In this document: positions 32,177 to 41,411 of the stretch, one piece after another
Layout of the letters: each line of letters begins with the position of its first letter
Numbering within the stretch: position 1 is the stretch's first letter
Source: Ruegeria arenilitoris
Lineage (GTDB): Bacteria; Pseudomonadota; Alphaproteobacteria; Rhodobacterales; Rhodobacteraceae
Length of the DNA stretch: 64,000 bases
Assembly: GCF_013030985.1 (NCBI RefSeq)
Contig: NZ_WPYP01000001.1
Coordinates: 868,001 to 932,000 of the forward strand
Direction of reading: 5' to 3'
Made by a program: the position numbers and the translations under genes
Notes under the pieces: generated by a model
The model's database searches: none
Seen by the model: only the letters and a program-made list of their open reading frames with translations
What the model was told of the DNA's origin: nothing

Positions 32177-33304
32177 TTAGCCTTCGCCCTGCGCCTCGGA
32201 CCGGCTTTTGCCCGCCACGTTCAACGCCAGCGTTGCCGCCATGAACCCGTCCAGATCACCGTCCAGCACCCCTTTGGTGTCCGAGGTCTCGTGGTTGGTC
32301 CGCAAATCCTTGACCATCTGATAGGGCTGCAACACGTAAGACCGGATCTGGTTACCCCAGCCTGCGTCGCCCTTGGCTTCATGCGCCGCGTTGATATCAG
32401 CGTTGCGGCGGTCCAGCTCCTGCTGGTACAGGCGCGATTTCAGCGCTTTCATCGCGATATCGCGGTTCTGGTGCTGCGATTTCTCGGACGAGGTCACAAC
32501 GATGCCAGTCGGAATGTGCGTGATCCGCACCGCCGAGTCCGTGGTGTTCACGTGCTGACCGCCCGCCCCCGAGGACCGGTAGGTGTCGATGCGGATATCG
32601 GCCGGGTTCACCTCGATCTCGATATTGTCGTCAACCACCGGATAGACCCAGACCGAACTGAATGAAGTATGCCGTTTGGCCGCCGAGTCATAAGGTGAAA
32701 TCCGCACCAGACGGTGCACGCCGCTTTCGGATTTCAGCCAGCCATAGGCGTTGTGGCCGGAAATCTTGTAAGCGGCGGATTTGATCCCCGCCTCTTCGCC
32801 CGCGGTCTCAGATTGCAGCTCGACGGTATAGCCTTTCTTCTCGGCCCAACGCACGTACATCCGCGCCAGCATCGAAGCCCAGTCGCAGCTTTCCGTGCCA
32901 CCCGCGCCCGAGTTGATTTCGAGGAAGGTGTCATTGCTGTCGGCCTCGCCATCCAGCAGCGCCTCAAGCTCTTTCTTGGCGGCTTTGGCCCCCAGTTTCT
33001 TGATGGCGTCCTCGGCGTCGCTGACGACCTCTTCGTCCTCTTCCATCTCGCCCAGCTCAATCAGCTCGATATTGTCGCTGAGGTCGGTCTTGATGGATTC
33101 ATAGGTCTCAATGGCGTCCACCAGCATCTGGCGCTCGCGCATCAGTTTCTGCGCGTTCTCGGGATTGTCCCACAGGTTTGGGTCCTCGACCCGCGCGTTG
33201 AATTCCTCAAGACGATGCGGGGCGGTTTCATAGTCCATACGCTGCGCCAGCAGCTCCAGCGACTTTTCGATTTCCGCCACGGTGTTCTGGGTTTCGGCGC
33301 GCAT
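32177..33304 (-). CDS. prfB: Peptide chain release factor 2
   Basis: A 375-residue class-I release factor reading UAA and UGA. The catalytic GGQ is in [17 protein letters not shown] (about residue 253) and the stop-codon recognition site is [13 protein letters not shown] (about 206), so the usual SPF tripeptide is SPY here. Many bacterial prfB genes need a programmed +1 frameshift near codon 26; this gene is open in one frame with no internal TGA, so autoregulation by frameshifting is absent. It is the first gene of a pair with the M50-like protein, and is divergent from the kinase gene. Confidence 0.96.
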   Translation of the reverse strand: MRAETQNTVAEIEKSLELLAQRMDYETAPHRLEEFNARVEDPNLWDNPENAQKLMRERQMLVDAIETYESIKTDLSDNIELIELGEMEEDEEVVSDAEDAIKKLGAKAAKKELEALLDGEADSNDTFLEINSGAGGTESCDWASMLARMYVRWAEKKGYTVELQSETAGEEAGIKSAAYKISGHNAYGWLKSESGVHRLVRISPYDSAAKRHTSFSSVWVYPVVDDNIEIEVNPADIRIDTYRSSGAGGQHVNTTDSAVRITHIPTGIVVTSSEKSQHQNRDIAMKALKSRLYQQELDRRNADINAAHEAKGDAGWGNQIRSYVLQPYQMVKDLRTNHETSDTKGVLDGDLDGFMAATLALNVAGKSRSEAQGEG

Positions 33305-33381
33305 GGTCTTGTCCCAACTTGCTCAATCAGGCCTGCGTGATAGCAAGAGCGCGAGACCACCACAAGGCGGGTGCGGCCTGA

Positions 33382-34212
33382 ATGACTGATGTAACGCTTG
33401 AGTATCCGAATAGCTGGGGGCTGACGATCCTTGAACAGGTCGCAGACACCGGTCTGGCCAAACTGTGGAAGGCCCGGACGCCAGATGGCAATCTGGCGGC
33501 CTTGAAACTGTATCGCAAACCGGATCGCGGGAATGAAGCCCCGGCAACACAGCTGTTGGCGCGCTGGCAGGATCGCGGTGCAGTGAGGGTACTCGCAGAG
33601 ACAGGAAATGCCGTTCTGATGGAATGGCTTGAAGGCCCATCCCTGGGTGACATAGCGCGCAGCGGCCAACCAAACGAAGCGTGCCGTTTGCTGGCAGAAA
33701 CTGCGCGGCGATTGCATGCCGAACCAAGGCTTGATCCAAACGGGCTGAAAAATCTGAACGCAGTTTTCGCACCATTGTTCAACTGTTCTTTCTCAGCGAG
33801 TTGCCTGCCCCCCCTGAGGCAGGGCATGGTCAGGGCGCTGGATTTGGCGCGATTCCTTTTGGAGGTGCAGAACACGGTCGTCCCACTGCATGGCGATTTG
33901 CACCATGACAACGTCATCCAAACCGTGCATGGCCTGCGGGTCATCGACCCCAAAGGGTATCTGGGCGATCCGGCGTTCGAGCTGGCCAATGCGCTACGCC
34001 ACCCCAAAGGTATGCCGGACCTTGTGCGTCAACGTGCACAGACGGATCAGTGTATCGCGCTCTATTCCGATGCCATGTCAGTTCAGCCCAAGCGCCTTGC
34101 GCAATGGGCTGCTGCAAAATGCGCGTTGTCGATCTTTTGGCGATCCGAGGGAACCATCACGGACGACCACGAGGCGAACCTCCTCAACCTGCTTCTGAGA
34201 GCGGCCGATTAG
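33382..34212 (+). CDS. APH(6)/hydroxyurea phosphotransferase-like small-molecule kinase
   Basis: A 276-residue protein of the aminoglycoside/hydroxyurea antibiotic resistance kinase family (APH_6_hur). It has the Brenner motif HGDLHHDNVI (about 173-182) with the catalytic Asp, and the DFG-like IDPKGYLGDPAFELAN (about 193-208). Relatives phosphorylate streptomycin and related compounds, but most chromosomal family members in alphaproteobacteria have no shown resistance role, so I do not assign resistance. Its stop codon overlaps the convergent mrcA stop (TTAG). It separates mrcA from prfB. Confidence 0.83.
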   Translation: MTDVTLEYPNSWGLTILEQVADTGLAKLWKARTPDGNLAALKLYRKPDRGNEAPATQLLARWQDRGAVRVLAETGNAVLMEWLEGPSLGDIARSGQPNEACRLLAETARRLHAEPRLDPNGLKNLNAVFAPLFNCSFSASCLPPLRQGMVRALDLARFLLEVQNTVVPLHGDLHHDNVIQTVHGLRVIDPKGYLGDPAFELANALRHPKGMPDLVRQRAQTDQCIALYSDAMSVQPKRLAQWAAAKCALSIFWRSEGTITDDHEANLLNLLLRAAD

Positions 34213-36695
34213 TAAAGGCCGCCGCCCTGCAGATCACCCTGGCTGGCATTGGGGCCAACGGTGATGGTGTTGCCGGTCGAGGTGGTCACCTGACGGCCCG
34301 AGCTGGCCTCTTCAAACAGCGGCAAGTCTGACCCCATCGCAAAGCCACCGTCATAGACGCGGTCGATAAAGCCATCGACACCATCGCGGAAATACTCGGC
34401 CACGACGTAGTCACCGGTCGCATCCGCTGGCAGACGTGCGCCGCTGAACCGGTCGATCTTGATGAAATGGCCACCCTCGGGCACTTCAAACGGGCCACCG
34501 CCATATTTCTCGACGGCTTTTTCCATGAAGCTCTGGAACACCGGGCCACACATGGTGCCGCCATAGGCCCCCCGCCCCATCGGGCGCGGGCGGTCATAAC
34601 CGATATAACAACCCGCCACGATATTCGAGGTGAAACCGATGAACCATGCGTCCTTGGATTCGTTGGTTGTGCCGGTCTTGCCCGCGGTCGGCACAGGCAG
34701 GTTGACGACCGACGACGCGGTCCCCCGATCCACCACGCCCTTCATCATCGAGGTCAGCTGGTACGCCGTGATCGCGTCCATGACCTGAGAGCGGTTGGTC
34801 TCGATGGTCGGCGATTCATCCGGCTCCAGCCAGGCCGAGTTACAGTCCAGACACTGCCGGTCATCATGACGATAGATCGTCTTGCCGGACCGGTCCTGAA
34901 TACGGTCGACCAGAGTGGGCTCGACCCGCTCACCACCATTGGCAAACATCGCGTAGGCGGCAACCATCTTGTAGAGCGTCGTTTCCTCGGACCCCAGCGA
35001 GTTCGCAAGGTACGCGCCCATTCGGTCGTACACGCCGAACCGTTCGGCGTACCCTGCCACAACAGGCATCGTGACCTCTTGCGCCAGACGAATGGTCATC
35101 AGGTTCCGCGACTGTTCAATCCCGGTGCGCAGCGGCGTCGGGCCGTAGAACTTGTTCGACGAGTTCTTGGGACGCCACAGACCCTGCGGCGTGTTCACCT
35201 CGATCGGCGCGTCCACAACGATGGTGGCGGGGCTATAGCCACTGTCCAGCGCCGCAGCGTAGACGAAGGGCTTAAAGCTCGACCCCGGTTGACGCTGTGC
35301 CTGCGTGGCGCGGTTGAACACGGAATCCTGATACGAGAAGCCGCCCTGCATCGCCAGAACACGGCCCGAGTTCACGTCCATCGCGACAAAGCCGCCCTGC
35401 ACTTCGGGCACCTGACGGGCGGACCACTGGCCCTCTTCACCGGCCATCACCAGAATGACGTCGCCGCGTTTGAAGTTGGCTGCGAAATCGCCCTGCATCC
35501 ATTTGATGTCGGACCGCGGAATGACACCATCCGCCGGGCCGTTTTCAATGCCCACGGTCAGCGATTGTTCACCCACGTTCAGAACCACTGCCGGATACCA
35601 CTGCGTCGGCAGCACCACGTCGCGGGGGATTTCCATGATTGCCAGCGCGTCGCGCCACTGGGCTTCGTCGGCCAGTTTCTCCTCGGGGATCACCTCGCCC
35701 GTGCCGCGCCACTTGCCGCGCGACCGGTCGTATTTCTGCAAAGCCGTGCGCAGGGCCTTGGCGGCCTCGACCTGCATTTCTTCATCGACCGAAGCGCGGA
35801 CGGTGAAGCCGCCGGTAAAGAACTCACCCTCACCGAAATCCTCGCTCAGCTGGCGGCGGATTTCATCGGTGAAGTAATCGCGCGGCGGCAGCGCGGTGCG
35901 GAAGCTTTCAAAGTCACCGTTCTGCACCGACCGCAGCGCCATCTCGACCTCGACGTCATAGGTCGCCTGATCGATATATCCGTTCTGCCGCATTTCACGC
36001 AGCACGTAGTTTCGGCGGTTCAGCAGGCGTTCCTTTTGCCGCACCGGGTGGTAGTCCGACGGCGCCTTGGGCATCGCAGCCAGCGTCGCGGCCTCGTGCG
36101 GTTCAAGTTCCTGCAGTGTCTTGTTGAAATAGGTCTGCGCGGCGGCGGTCACACCATACGAGTTCTGGCCCAGAAAGATCTCGTTCATATAGAGTTCGAG
36201 GATCTGTTCCTTGTCCAGTGTATCCTCAAGCCGGGTGGCGAGGATGATCTCTTTGATCTTGCGTTCTGCGCGCCGGTCACCGGACAGCAGGAAGTTCTTC
36301 ATCACCTGCTGCGTGATCGTCGAGGCACCACGGACGTTTTCGCCCTTGGACTTTACCGCCTCGACCCCGGCGGCGATGATACCGCGCGGGTCATAGCCCT
36401 GATGGGTGTAGAAGTTCTTGTCCTCAGCCGAGATGAACGCCTGCTTCACCAGATCGGGAATTTCTTCGGACGGCGTGAACAGGCGGCGTTCCTGCGCGAA
36501 TTCATCGATCAGCTGACCTTCGCCCGAGTAAATCCGGCTAATCGTCGGCGGTTTGTACTGCGCCAGCGATTCATGGCTGGGCAGGTCGCGGCCATACATC
36601 CAGAACACCGCGCCAATCACCAGCGCGGCCATGAAAATACCCAATGTGACGAGGCTGAAAATCGCCCCGAAAACGGAAAGAATGAAACGGATCAC
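34209..36695 (-). CDS. mrcA: Penicillin-binding protein 1A, bifunctional transglycosylase/transpeptidase
   Basis: An 828-residue class A PBP. One N-terminal membrane anchor (IFSLVTLGIFMAALVIGAVFWMYG, about 11-34) is followed by the GT51 transglycosylase with EDKNFYTHQGYDPRGI (catalytic Glu) and RGASTITQQVMKNF. An OB-like insertion follows, then the transpeptidase with SSFKPF (SxxK, about residue 442), SRN (about 500) and KTGTT (about 640). Acts in the periplasm to build peptidoglycan. An N-acetylmuramoyl-L-alanine amidase gene lies 95 bp upstream in the same direction, so both walls of the pathway, synthesis and hydrolysis, are linked. Confidence 0.95.
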   Translation of the reverse strand: MIRFILSVFGAIFSLVTLGIFMAALVIGAVFWMYGRDLPSHESLAQYKPPTISRIYSGEGQLIDEFAQERRLFTPSEEIPDLVKQAFISAEDKNFYTHQGYDPRGIIAAGVEAVKSKGENVRGASTITQQVMKNFLLSGDRRAERKIKEIILATRLEDTLDKEQILELYMNEIFLGQNSYGVTAAAQTYFNKTLQELEPHEAATLAAMPKAPSDYHPVRQKERLLNRRNYVLREMRQNGYIDQATYDVEVEMALRSVQNGDFESFRTALPPRDYFTDEIRRQLSEDFGEGEFFTGGFTVRASVDEEMQVEAAKALRTALQKYDRSRGKWRGTGEVIPEEKLADEAQWRDALAIMEIPRDVVLPTQWYPAVVLNVGEQSLTVGIENGPADGVIPRSDIKWMQGDFAANFKRGDVILVMAGEEGQWSARQVPEVQGGFVAMDVNSGRVLAMQGGFSYQDSVFNRATQAQRQPGSSFKPFVYAAALDSGYSPATIVVDAPIEVNTPQGLWRPKNSSNKFYGPTPLRTGIEQSRNLMTIRLAQEVTMPVVAGYAERFGVYDRMGAYLANSLGSEETTLYKMVAAYAMFANGGERVEPTLVDRIQDRSGKTIYRHDDRQCLDCNSAWLEPDESPTIETNRSQVMDAITAYQLTSMMKGVVDRGTASSVVNLPVPTAGKTGTTNESKDAWFIGFTSNIVAGCYIGYDRPRPMGRGAYGGTMCGPVFQSFMEKAVEKYGGGPFEVPEGGHFIKIDRFSGARLPADATGDYVVAEYFRDGVDGFIDRVYDGGFAMGSDLPLFEEASSGRQVTTSTGNTITVGPNASQGDLQGGGLY

Positions 36696-36790
36696 GTTGC
36701 TGCCTTTTACTCGCGCTGCCGCCTATATAGGGATGACGCGGCGCAGGGTCAAAACACGATGGCCGATAATAGCCGGTTTATGCCGCAGGG

Positions 36791-38011
36791 TCACTGGCCA
36801 ATCAGGGACCGTTTGACCAGATCGTCCTGCCGCCATTGCTCCAACCCGTTCAGGATACCAAGCGCCATATCCCTGCGCCATTCAGGATTTTGGATGTTTT
36901 TCAGGTCTCTGGGACTGGACAGAAATCCAAGCTCGACCAGGACCGAGGGGATATCCGCGGCCTTGAGTACCGAAAACGACGCCGTACGGATCGGACGGCT
37001 GTTCATCGGCCCGCCCTGCTGTGTCATTCCATCGGCCAGCGCTCGCGCCAGCGCATCGGTGCGAGGCCGGGTTTCCTGCCGGGCAATGTCCAGCAGCACG
37101 TCCGCCACCTGATCATCCGCGCCGCTGAGGTCCACGCCCGAGATCAGGTCGCCCCGATCATGCCGCTCGGCCAGTTTATGACTGGCCACGTCCGAAGCGT
37201 CGTCGGACAGCGTATAAACAGCCGCCCCATGAGCGCGGCCTTCCGACAGGATATCCGCGTGCAGCGAGATGAACACATCCGCCCCCGCCCGGTGCGCCAG
37301 CGCGATGCGGCGTTCCAGACTGACGAAATGGTCATCCACACGGGTCAACACCACCTGATAACCCCCTGCCCGCAATAGCGTTTCGCGCAATTCGCGCGCG
37401 AAGGTCAGCATCAGGGTTTTCTCATCCGTGCCCCCGGCCTCGGCCCCCGGATCGATGCCGCCATGGCCGGGATCCAGCATAACCAGCAAGGGGCGCGTGC
37501 CATCACGGCCGGGTTTGGCCGGTGTCACCGCGGGCTCTGGCAGGTCCCAGCCCGGCTGGCGCGGGGCACCGGCAGAGGCGGTGAAACTGTCGAAATCCGT
37601 TCCACTCAGGTGCAGCGACAATCGCGCAGCCCCGGTGACCTGATCCACCCGCAAATCGGCAGTCTCAACAGCCAGCGGCGCGCCAAGCTCCAGCACCATC
37701 CGCGACCAGCCCGGGACGTAGGCCCCGAACTGAACGCCACTGATCCGGTCGGATTGCAGGAAGGTGTCGGCGTCCAAGCCGGTCCAGTCGACCTCCTGAA
37801 AGTCCAGAACCATGCGGTAGGGATCCCGCAGGGTAAAGACCCGGTACGGCACCCCCTGGCTGAGGCCAAGGTCGATGCGAACACCAGCGCGGCCGTCATT
37901 GGTGATGCGGCTTTGATCCGGCAACACACGTGCAAGCGCACTGAAGTCGTGCGCAAGCGCAGCACCGGTCAGCGCCCAGATCAGCGCGATGGCGTAGAAA
38001 ATCCTGCTCAT
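36791..38011 (-). CDS. amiC: N-acetylmuramoyl-L-alanine amidase with AMIN domain
   Basis: A 406-residue exported hydrolase that splits the amide between MurNAc and the stem peptide at division. A signal peptide (MSRIFYAIALIWALTGAALA) is followed by an N-terminal AMIN domain (about 35-130, septal targeting) and an Amidase_3 catalytic domain from about 175: VMLDPGHGGIDPGA (first His), the Glu in DEKTLMLTFARELRE, SLHADIL (second His), and the C-terminal VELGFLSSPRD (catalytic Glu). The symbol is by family; AmiA, B or C cannot be separated. It is upstream of mrcA. Confidence 0.92.
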   Translation of the reverse strand: MSRIFYAIALIWALTGAALAHDFSALARVLPDQSRITNDGRAGVRIDLGLSQGVPYRVFTLRDPYRMVLDFQEVDWTGLDADTFLQSDRISGVQFGAYVPGWSRMVLELGAPLAVETADLRVDQVTGAARLSLHLSGTDFDSFTASAGAPRQPGWDLPEPAVTPAKPGRDGTRPLLVMLDPGHGGIDPGAEAGGTDEKTLMLTFARELRETLLRAGGYQVVLTRVDDHFVSLERRIALAHRAGADVFISLHADILSEGRAHGAAVYTLSDDASDVASHKLAERHDRGDLISGVDLSGADDQVADVLLDIARQETRPRTDALARALADGMTQQGGPMNSRPIRTASFSVLKAADIPSVLVELGFLSSPRDLKNIQNPEWRRDMALGILNGLEQWRQDDLVKRSLIGQ

Positions 38012-38077
38012 GGCCTCAAGTTTTCCCGAGATCGTTTGACCGCCAGCCTAGCCGACCAGCGCAATTTTGTGAACGCC

Positions 38078-39241
38078 CTACGCCTGCTCGGTGATTGCAC
38101 CGCGCTCGGCCATGAAACGACGCAGCCGCAACAGGCCTTCCTCGATATCCTCTGACAACCGCGCGTATGAGAACCGCAGGGTGTGGTGCCCGCGCGCCGG
38201 GTCGAAATCCAATCCTGGCGTGACGGCGACCCCGGCCTTGTCCAGAATCTCGGCCGCAAAGGCGCGGCTGTCATCGGTCAGGTCGGACACGTCCGCATAG
38301 ACGTAAAAGGCCCCGTCAGGCGGCGCGATATTAGTGAACCCAGCCTTGGGCAGCCCATCCAGCATCAGCGTTCGGTTGCGGCGGTAGACGTCCAGATTGG
38401 CCTGCAACTCCTCCTCGCAATCCATTGCCGCCAGCGCGGCCACCTGACTGGCATGGGGGGCGCAGATGAACATGTTCTGGGCGATACGCTCAACCACGCG
38501 CACCTGATCCTCGGGCACGACCATCCAGCCAACACGCCAGCCGGTCATCGAGAAATACTTCGAGAATGAGTTGATCACATAGCAATCATCCGTCAACTCC
38601 AGCGCAGTGACGGCTTTGGCCTCATACTCCAGACCGTGGTAAATCTCGTCACTGATGAACGAGGCTCCCTGCCCGTGCGCGGCCTCGATCAGCGATCCCA
38701 TCGCTGCGTGATCCAGCATGGTACCGGTGGGGTTGGCCGGAGACGCCACCATCAGCCCCTGCAGGTCCAGCCCGGCGAAATCCGCGGGCACCGGCTGCAA
38801 CCGGTTTTCCGGCGCAGTTGGCAGATCGACCGGCACCAGCCCCAGCGCCTTGAGAATCTGTCGGTACGACGGATAGCCCGGTGCGCCGATGCCAACACGA
38901 TCCCCGCTGTCGAACAGCGCTGTAAAAGTCAGCAGAAACCCGCCCGACGACCCCGGCGTGATCACCACGCGTTCGGGATTCAGGTCGACATTGTACCACT
39001 CACCATACAGCCGTGCGATCCGTTGCCGCAGTGCTGGCAGGCCCAGAGCGACCGTATAGCCCAGCGGGGCTTGTTCCATCGCCTTGGCCAGCGCGGCTGT
39101 CGCCCCTTTGGGCGCACCTGTTCCGGGCTGTCCGACCTCCATATGGATGATGTGGCGCCCGGCCTCTTCAGCCTTGCGCGCGGCCTCCATCACATCCATC
39201 ACGATGAAGGGATCGACCCCGGATCGGGTTGAGTTTCTCAT
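38078..39241 (-). CDS. PLP-dependent aminotransferase, class I
   Basis: A 387-residue fold-type I aminotransferase. Substrate-binding and PLP motifs include YTVALGLPALRQRIARLYGE, SPANPTGTM (Asn), FISDEIYHGLEY (Asp and Tyr) and the Schiff-base Lys in INSFSKYFSMTGWRVGW (about residue 235), with FRFSYARLSED giving the C-terminal Arg. The amino donor and acceptor cannot be assigned; aspartate, alanine or aromatic types are possible. I use ATG 39241, preceded by GGGAG. The divergent M48-TPR gene begins only 23 bp away, so the two promoters must overlap the opposite gene. Confidence 0.88.
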   Translation of the reverse strand: MRNSTRSGVDPFIVMDVMEAARKAEEAGRHIIHMEVGQPGTGAPKGATAALAKAMEQAPLGYTVALGLPALRQRIARLYGEWYNVDLNPERVVITPGSSGGFLLTFTALFDSGDRVGIGAPGYPSYRQILKALGLVPVDLPTAPENRLQPVPADFAGLDLQGLMVASPANPTGTMLDHAAMGSLIEAAHGQGASFISDEIYHGLEYEAKAVTALELTDDCYVINSFSKYFSMTGWRVGWMVVPEDQVRVVERIAQNMFICAPHASQVAALAAMDCEEELQANLDVYRRNRTLMLDGLPKAGFTNIAPPDGAFYVYADVSDLTDDSRAFAAEILDKAGVAVTPGLDFDPARGHHTLRFSYARLSEDIEEGLLRLRRFMAERGAITEQA

Positions 39242-39263
39242 GCCCATCTCCCATGTTGCAGCC

Positions 39264-40622
39264 ATGGCTTTTGAACGCTTATCCAGGGTGGCGTCAATCC
39301 CGACCCTGTTGCTGGTTGCAGCGACATGGATGGTAAGTGCTGTGCCCTCGACCGCGCAAAGCCTGATCCGGGACCCCGACATCGAGTATGGGCTGCGTGA
39401 ACTGGCCTTTCCCGTCCTGCGCGCGGCCGGGCTGAACACCAACCGCGTTCGGATTCTGGTGGTCAATGACAGCACGTTCAACGCCTTCGTGATCGACTAT
39501 GGCGCGATCTACGTGAACTACGGGCTGATTCTGACCGTTGAAAGCCCCGAGATGCTGCAGGCCGTCATCGCCCACGAGGCCGCCCATATCGCCAATGGTC
39601 ACCTGGCCCGAAGGGTGGAAAACCTGCGCGCAGCACAGCGAAATGCAGGCTTGGGCACTGCACTTGCCCTGATCGCAGCGGCTGCTGGCGGCGGCGAGGC
39701 TGCGGCGGGCATTGCTGCGGGGACCCAAAGCGCCGCGTTACGCAGCTTTCTGGGGCATACCCGGGCCGAGGAATCCTCGGCTGACCAGAGCGCCGCCAGC
39801 TATCTCAGATGGGCCGGTATCTCGCCCAGCGGCATGGTGGCCCTGCACCGCAAATTCGCGGGTCAGGAATTGCTGAGCACAATCAATCAGGACCCATATA
39901 TGCGGTCCCACCCCACCAGCCGGGAACGTCTGCGCGCCGCCGAGGCGTTTATGGAACAGTTCGGGGACAAGGCGAAGCCGAACCCGAACACCGATTACTG
40001 GTTCGCACGCGTCAAAGGCAAATTGTCGGCCTTCCTGCGGTCGCCCGGCTGGACCTTGCGCCGGGCCAAGGAAGAAAGCGCGCAGGATATCCGCCTGATG
40101 CGCGAGGCCGCAGCCCATCACCAAAACCGCGATCTGGCCAAGGCCCGCGCGGCGATAGACGCTGCGCTGGCCATTCGTCCGGAGGACCCGTTCTATTACG
40201 AACTCAAAGGCCAGATTCTGCTGGAAAACCGACAGGTCCAGGAGGCAGTTGCTGCTTATGGCCAAGCGGTTGAAATGGCGCCGAACGATGCCTTGATCCT
40301 TGCTGGATACGGACGGGCCATGCTGGCGCAGGGGCAGACAAAGGACGCCCTGCAAGTGCTGGAAAAAGCAAGAAACAGAGATTACCGGAATGCCCGACTG
40401 ATGCAGGACCTTGGGGTCGCCTACGCAAAGGTCGGGAACAATGGCATGGCCTCGGCCGTGACCGCAGAACGATATGCCTTGCAAGGCCGGATGGCCGATG
40501 CGGGCATCCACGCAAAACGCGCTATCCGGCAACTGCCCGAAGGGTCACCGGGTTGGCAACGGGCACAAGATGTGTTGATTGCATCAGAGCGCGCTACGAA
40601 AGCAAAAAGGAAACGGAAATGA
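39264..40622 (+). CDS. Periplasmic M48 metalloprotease with TPR domain (BepA-like)
   Basis: A 452-residue exported protein. The signal peptide (SIPTLLLVAATWMVSAVPSTAQS, about 12-34) is followed by an M48 zinc domain with HEAAHIANGH (about 114-123) and the third ligand in HTRAEESSADQSAA (about 175-188), then C-terminal TPR helices (AHHQNRDLAKARAAIDAALA; GQILLENRQVQEAVAAYGQAV; GYGRAMLAQGQTKDALQVLE). BepA-type proteins degrade or assist outer membrane proteins at the BAM complex. The final ATGA overlap with the DsbA gene gives coupling to an oxidoreductase, fitting a periplasmic quality-control operon. Confidence 0.9.
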   Translation: MAFERLSRVASIPTLLLVAATWMVSAVPSTAQSLIRDPDIEYGLRELAFPVLRAAGLNTNRVRILVVNDSTFNAFVIDYGAIYVNYGLILTVESPEMLQAVIAHEAAHIANGHLARRVENLRAAQRNAGLGTALALIAAAAGGGEAAAGIAAGTQSAALRSFLGHTRAEESSADQSAASYLRWAGISPSGMVALHRKFAGQELLSTINQDPYMRSHPTSRERLRAAEAFMEQFGDKAKPNPNTDYWFARVKGKLSAFLRSPGWTLRRAKEESAQDIRLMREAAAHHQNRDLAKARAAIDAALAIRPEDPFYYELKGQILLENRQVQEAVAAYGQAVEMAPNDALILAGYGRAMLAQGQTKDALQVLEKARNRDYRNARLMQDLGVAYAKVGNNGMASAVTAERYALQGRMADAGIHAKRAIRQLPEGSPGWQRAQDVLIASERATKAKRKRK

Positions 40623-41377
40623 TCCTCAGACATGCAGCACCCGCCCTTCTGGGGCTTTCCATGATCACCGGCCCGGCGCAGGCGCTGGACCTGAATGCGC
40701 TCAGCGAGGCCGAAAAAGCCGAGTTCGGCAAACAGGTGCGCGAATACCTGCTGGAAAACCCCGAGGTGATCATCGAGGCGATCGACATCCTGGAACAGCG
40801 CAATGCCGCAGCTGAAGCCGCAGCCGACAAAGAGTTGGTTCAGGCCAACGCCGATGAGCTTTTCAATGACGGATACAGCTGGGTTGGCGGCAATCCGGAC
40901 GGCGACATCACTCTGGTCGAGTTCATGGATTATCGCTGCGGCTACTGCCGCCGGGCCGTGCCCGAAGTGGCCAGCCTGCTGGCTGCGGACGGCAACATTC
41001 GTCTGGTGATCAAGGAACTGCCGATTCTGGGCGAAGCCTCGGTCATGTCGTCCCGCTTTGCCGTCGCCACGAAACAGGTCGCCGGTAACGATGCCTATAA
41101 GCAGGTTCATGACGCCCTACTGGAATTCAGCGGCGAACCGACCGAGGTTACCCTGCGCCGCATTTCAGACGGCCTTGGGCTGGACAGCGACGCGATCATC
41201 GCAGCAATGAACAGCGATCAGGTCACCGACGAAATCGCGCAGACCCGCGCTCTGGCGCAACGGATGAAGATCTCCGGCACGCCGTCCTTCGTACTGGGCA
41301 CCGAAATGCTGCGCGGTTTTCTTCCTGCCGCTCAGATGCAGCAGATTGCAAACGGTGTGCGTAAAGACCAGAGCTGA
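40619..41377 (+). CDS. DsbA-family thiol oxidoreductase (Com1-like)
   Basis: A 252-residue periplasmic protein. It has a signal peptide ending near GPAQA, an N-terminal helical region (EKAEFGKQVREYLLENPEVI) typical of Com1/ScsC-like members, then a thioredoxin domain with the active site CGYC (Cys107, Cys110) in LVEFMDYRCGYCRRA and the cis-Pro loop KISGTPSFVLG (about 220-230). It may form or isomerise disulfides in exported proteins. Its start overlaps the stop of the M48-TPR gene; a GGGGCGG/CCGCCCC hairpin follows. Confidence 0.9.
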   Translation: MILRHAAPALLGLSMITGPAQALDLNALSEAEKAEFGKQVREYLLENPEVIIEAIDILEQRNAAAEAAADKELVQANADELFNDGYSWVGGNPDGDITLVEFMDYRCGYCRRAVPEVASLLAADGNIRLVIKELPILGEASVMSSRFAVATKQVAGNDAYKQVHDALLEFSGEPTEVTLRRISDGLGLDSDAIIAAMNSDQVTDEIAQTRALAQRMKISGTPSFVLGTEMLRGFLPAAQMQQIANGVRKDQS

Positions 41378-41384
41378 TGGCCAG

Positions 41385-41403
41385 GGGGCGGCCTGACCGC
41401 CCC
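41385..41403. terminator. Hairpin between convergent dsbA-like gene and 41412 gene
   Basis: GGGGCGG (41385-41391), loop CCTGA, CCGCCCC (41397-41403), followed by TTCCCC. Perfect 7-bp stem; serves either strand. Confidence 0.65.
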
Positions 41404-41411
41404 TTCCCCAC

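Noticed and set aside
33382..34212. Streptomycin resistance gene
   Set aside because: Only family-level similarity to APH(6)/hydroxyurea kinases; many chromosomal members have no known resistance role, and the context offers no support.
34467..37112. An 881-codon open frame on the plus strand across mrcA
   Set aside because: Antisense to PBP1A, whose motifs are all intact; the frame is His/Arg/Gly-rich with no family features, as expected for a shadow frame.
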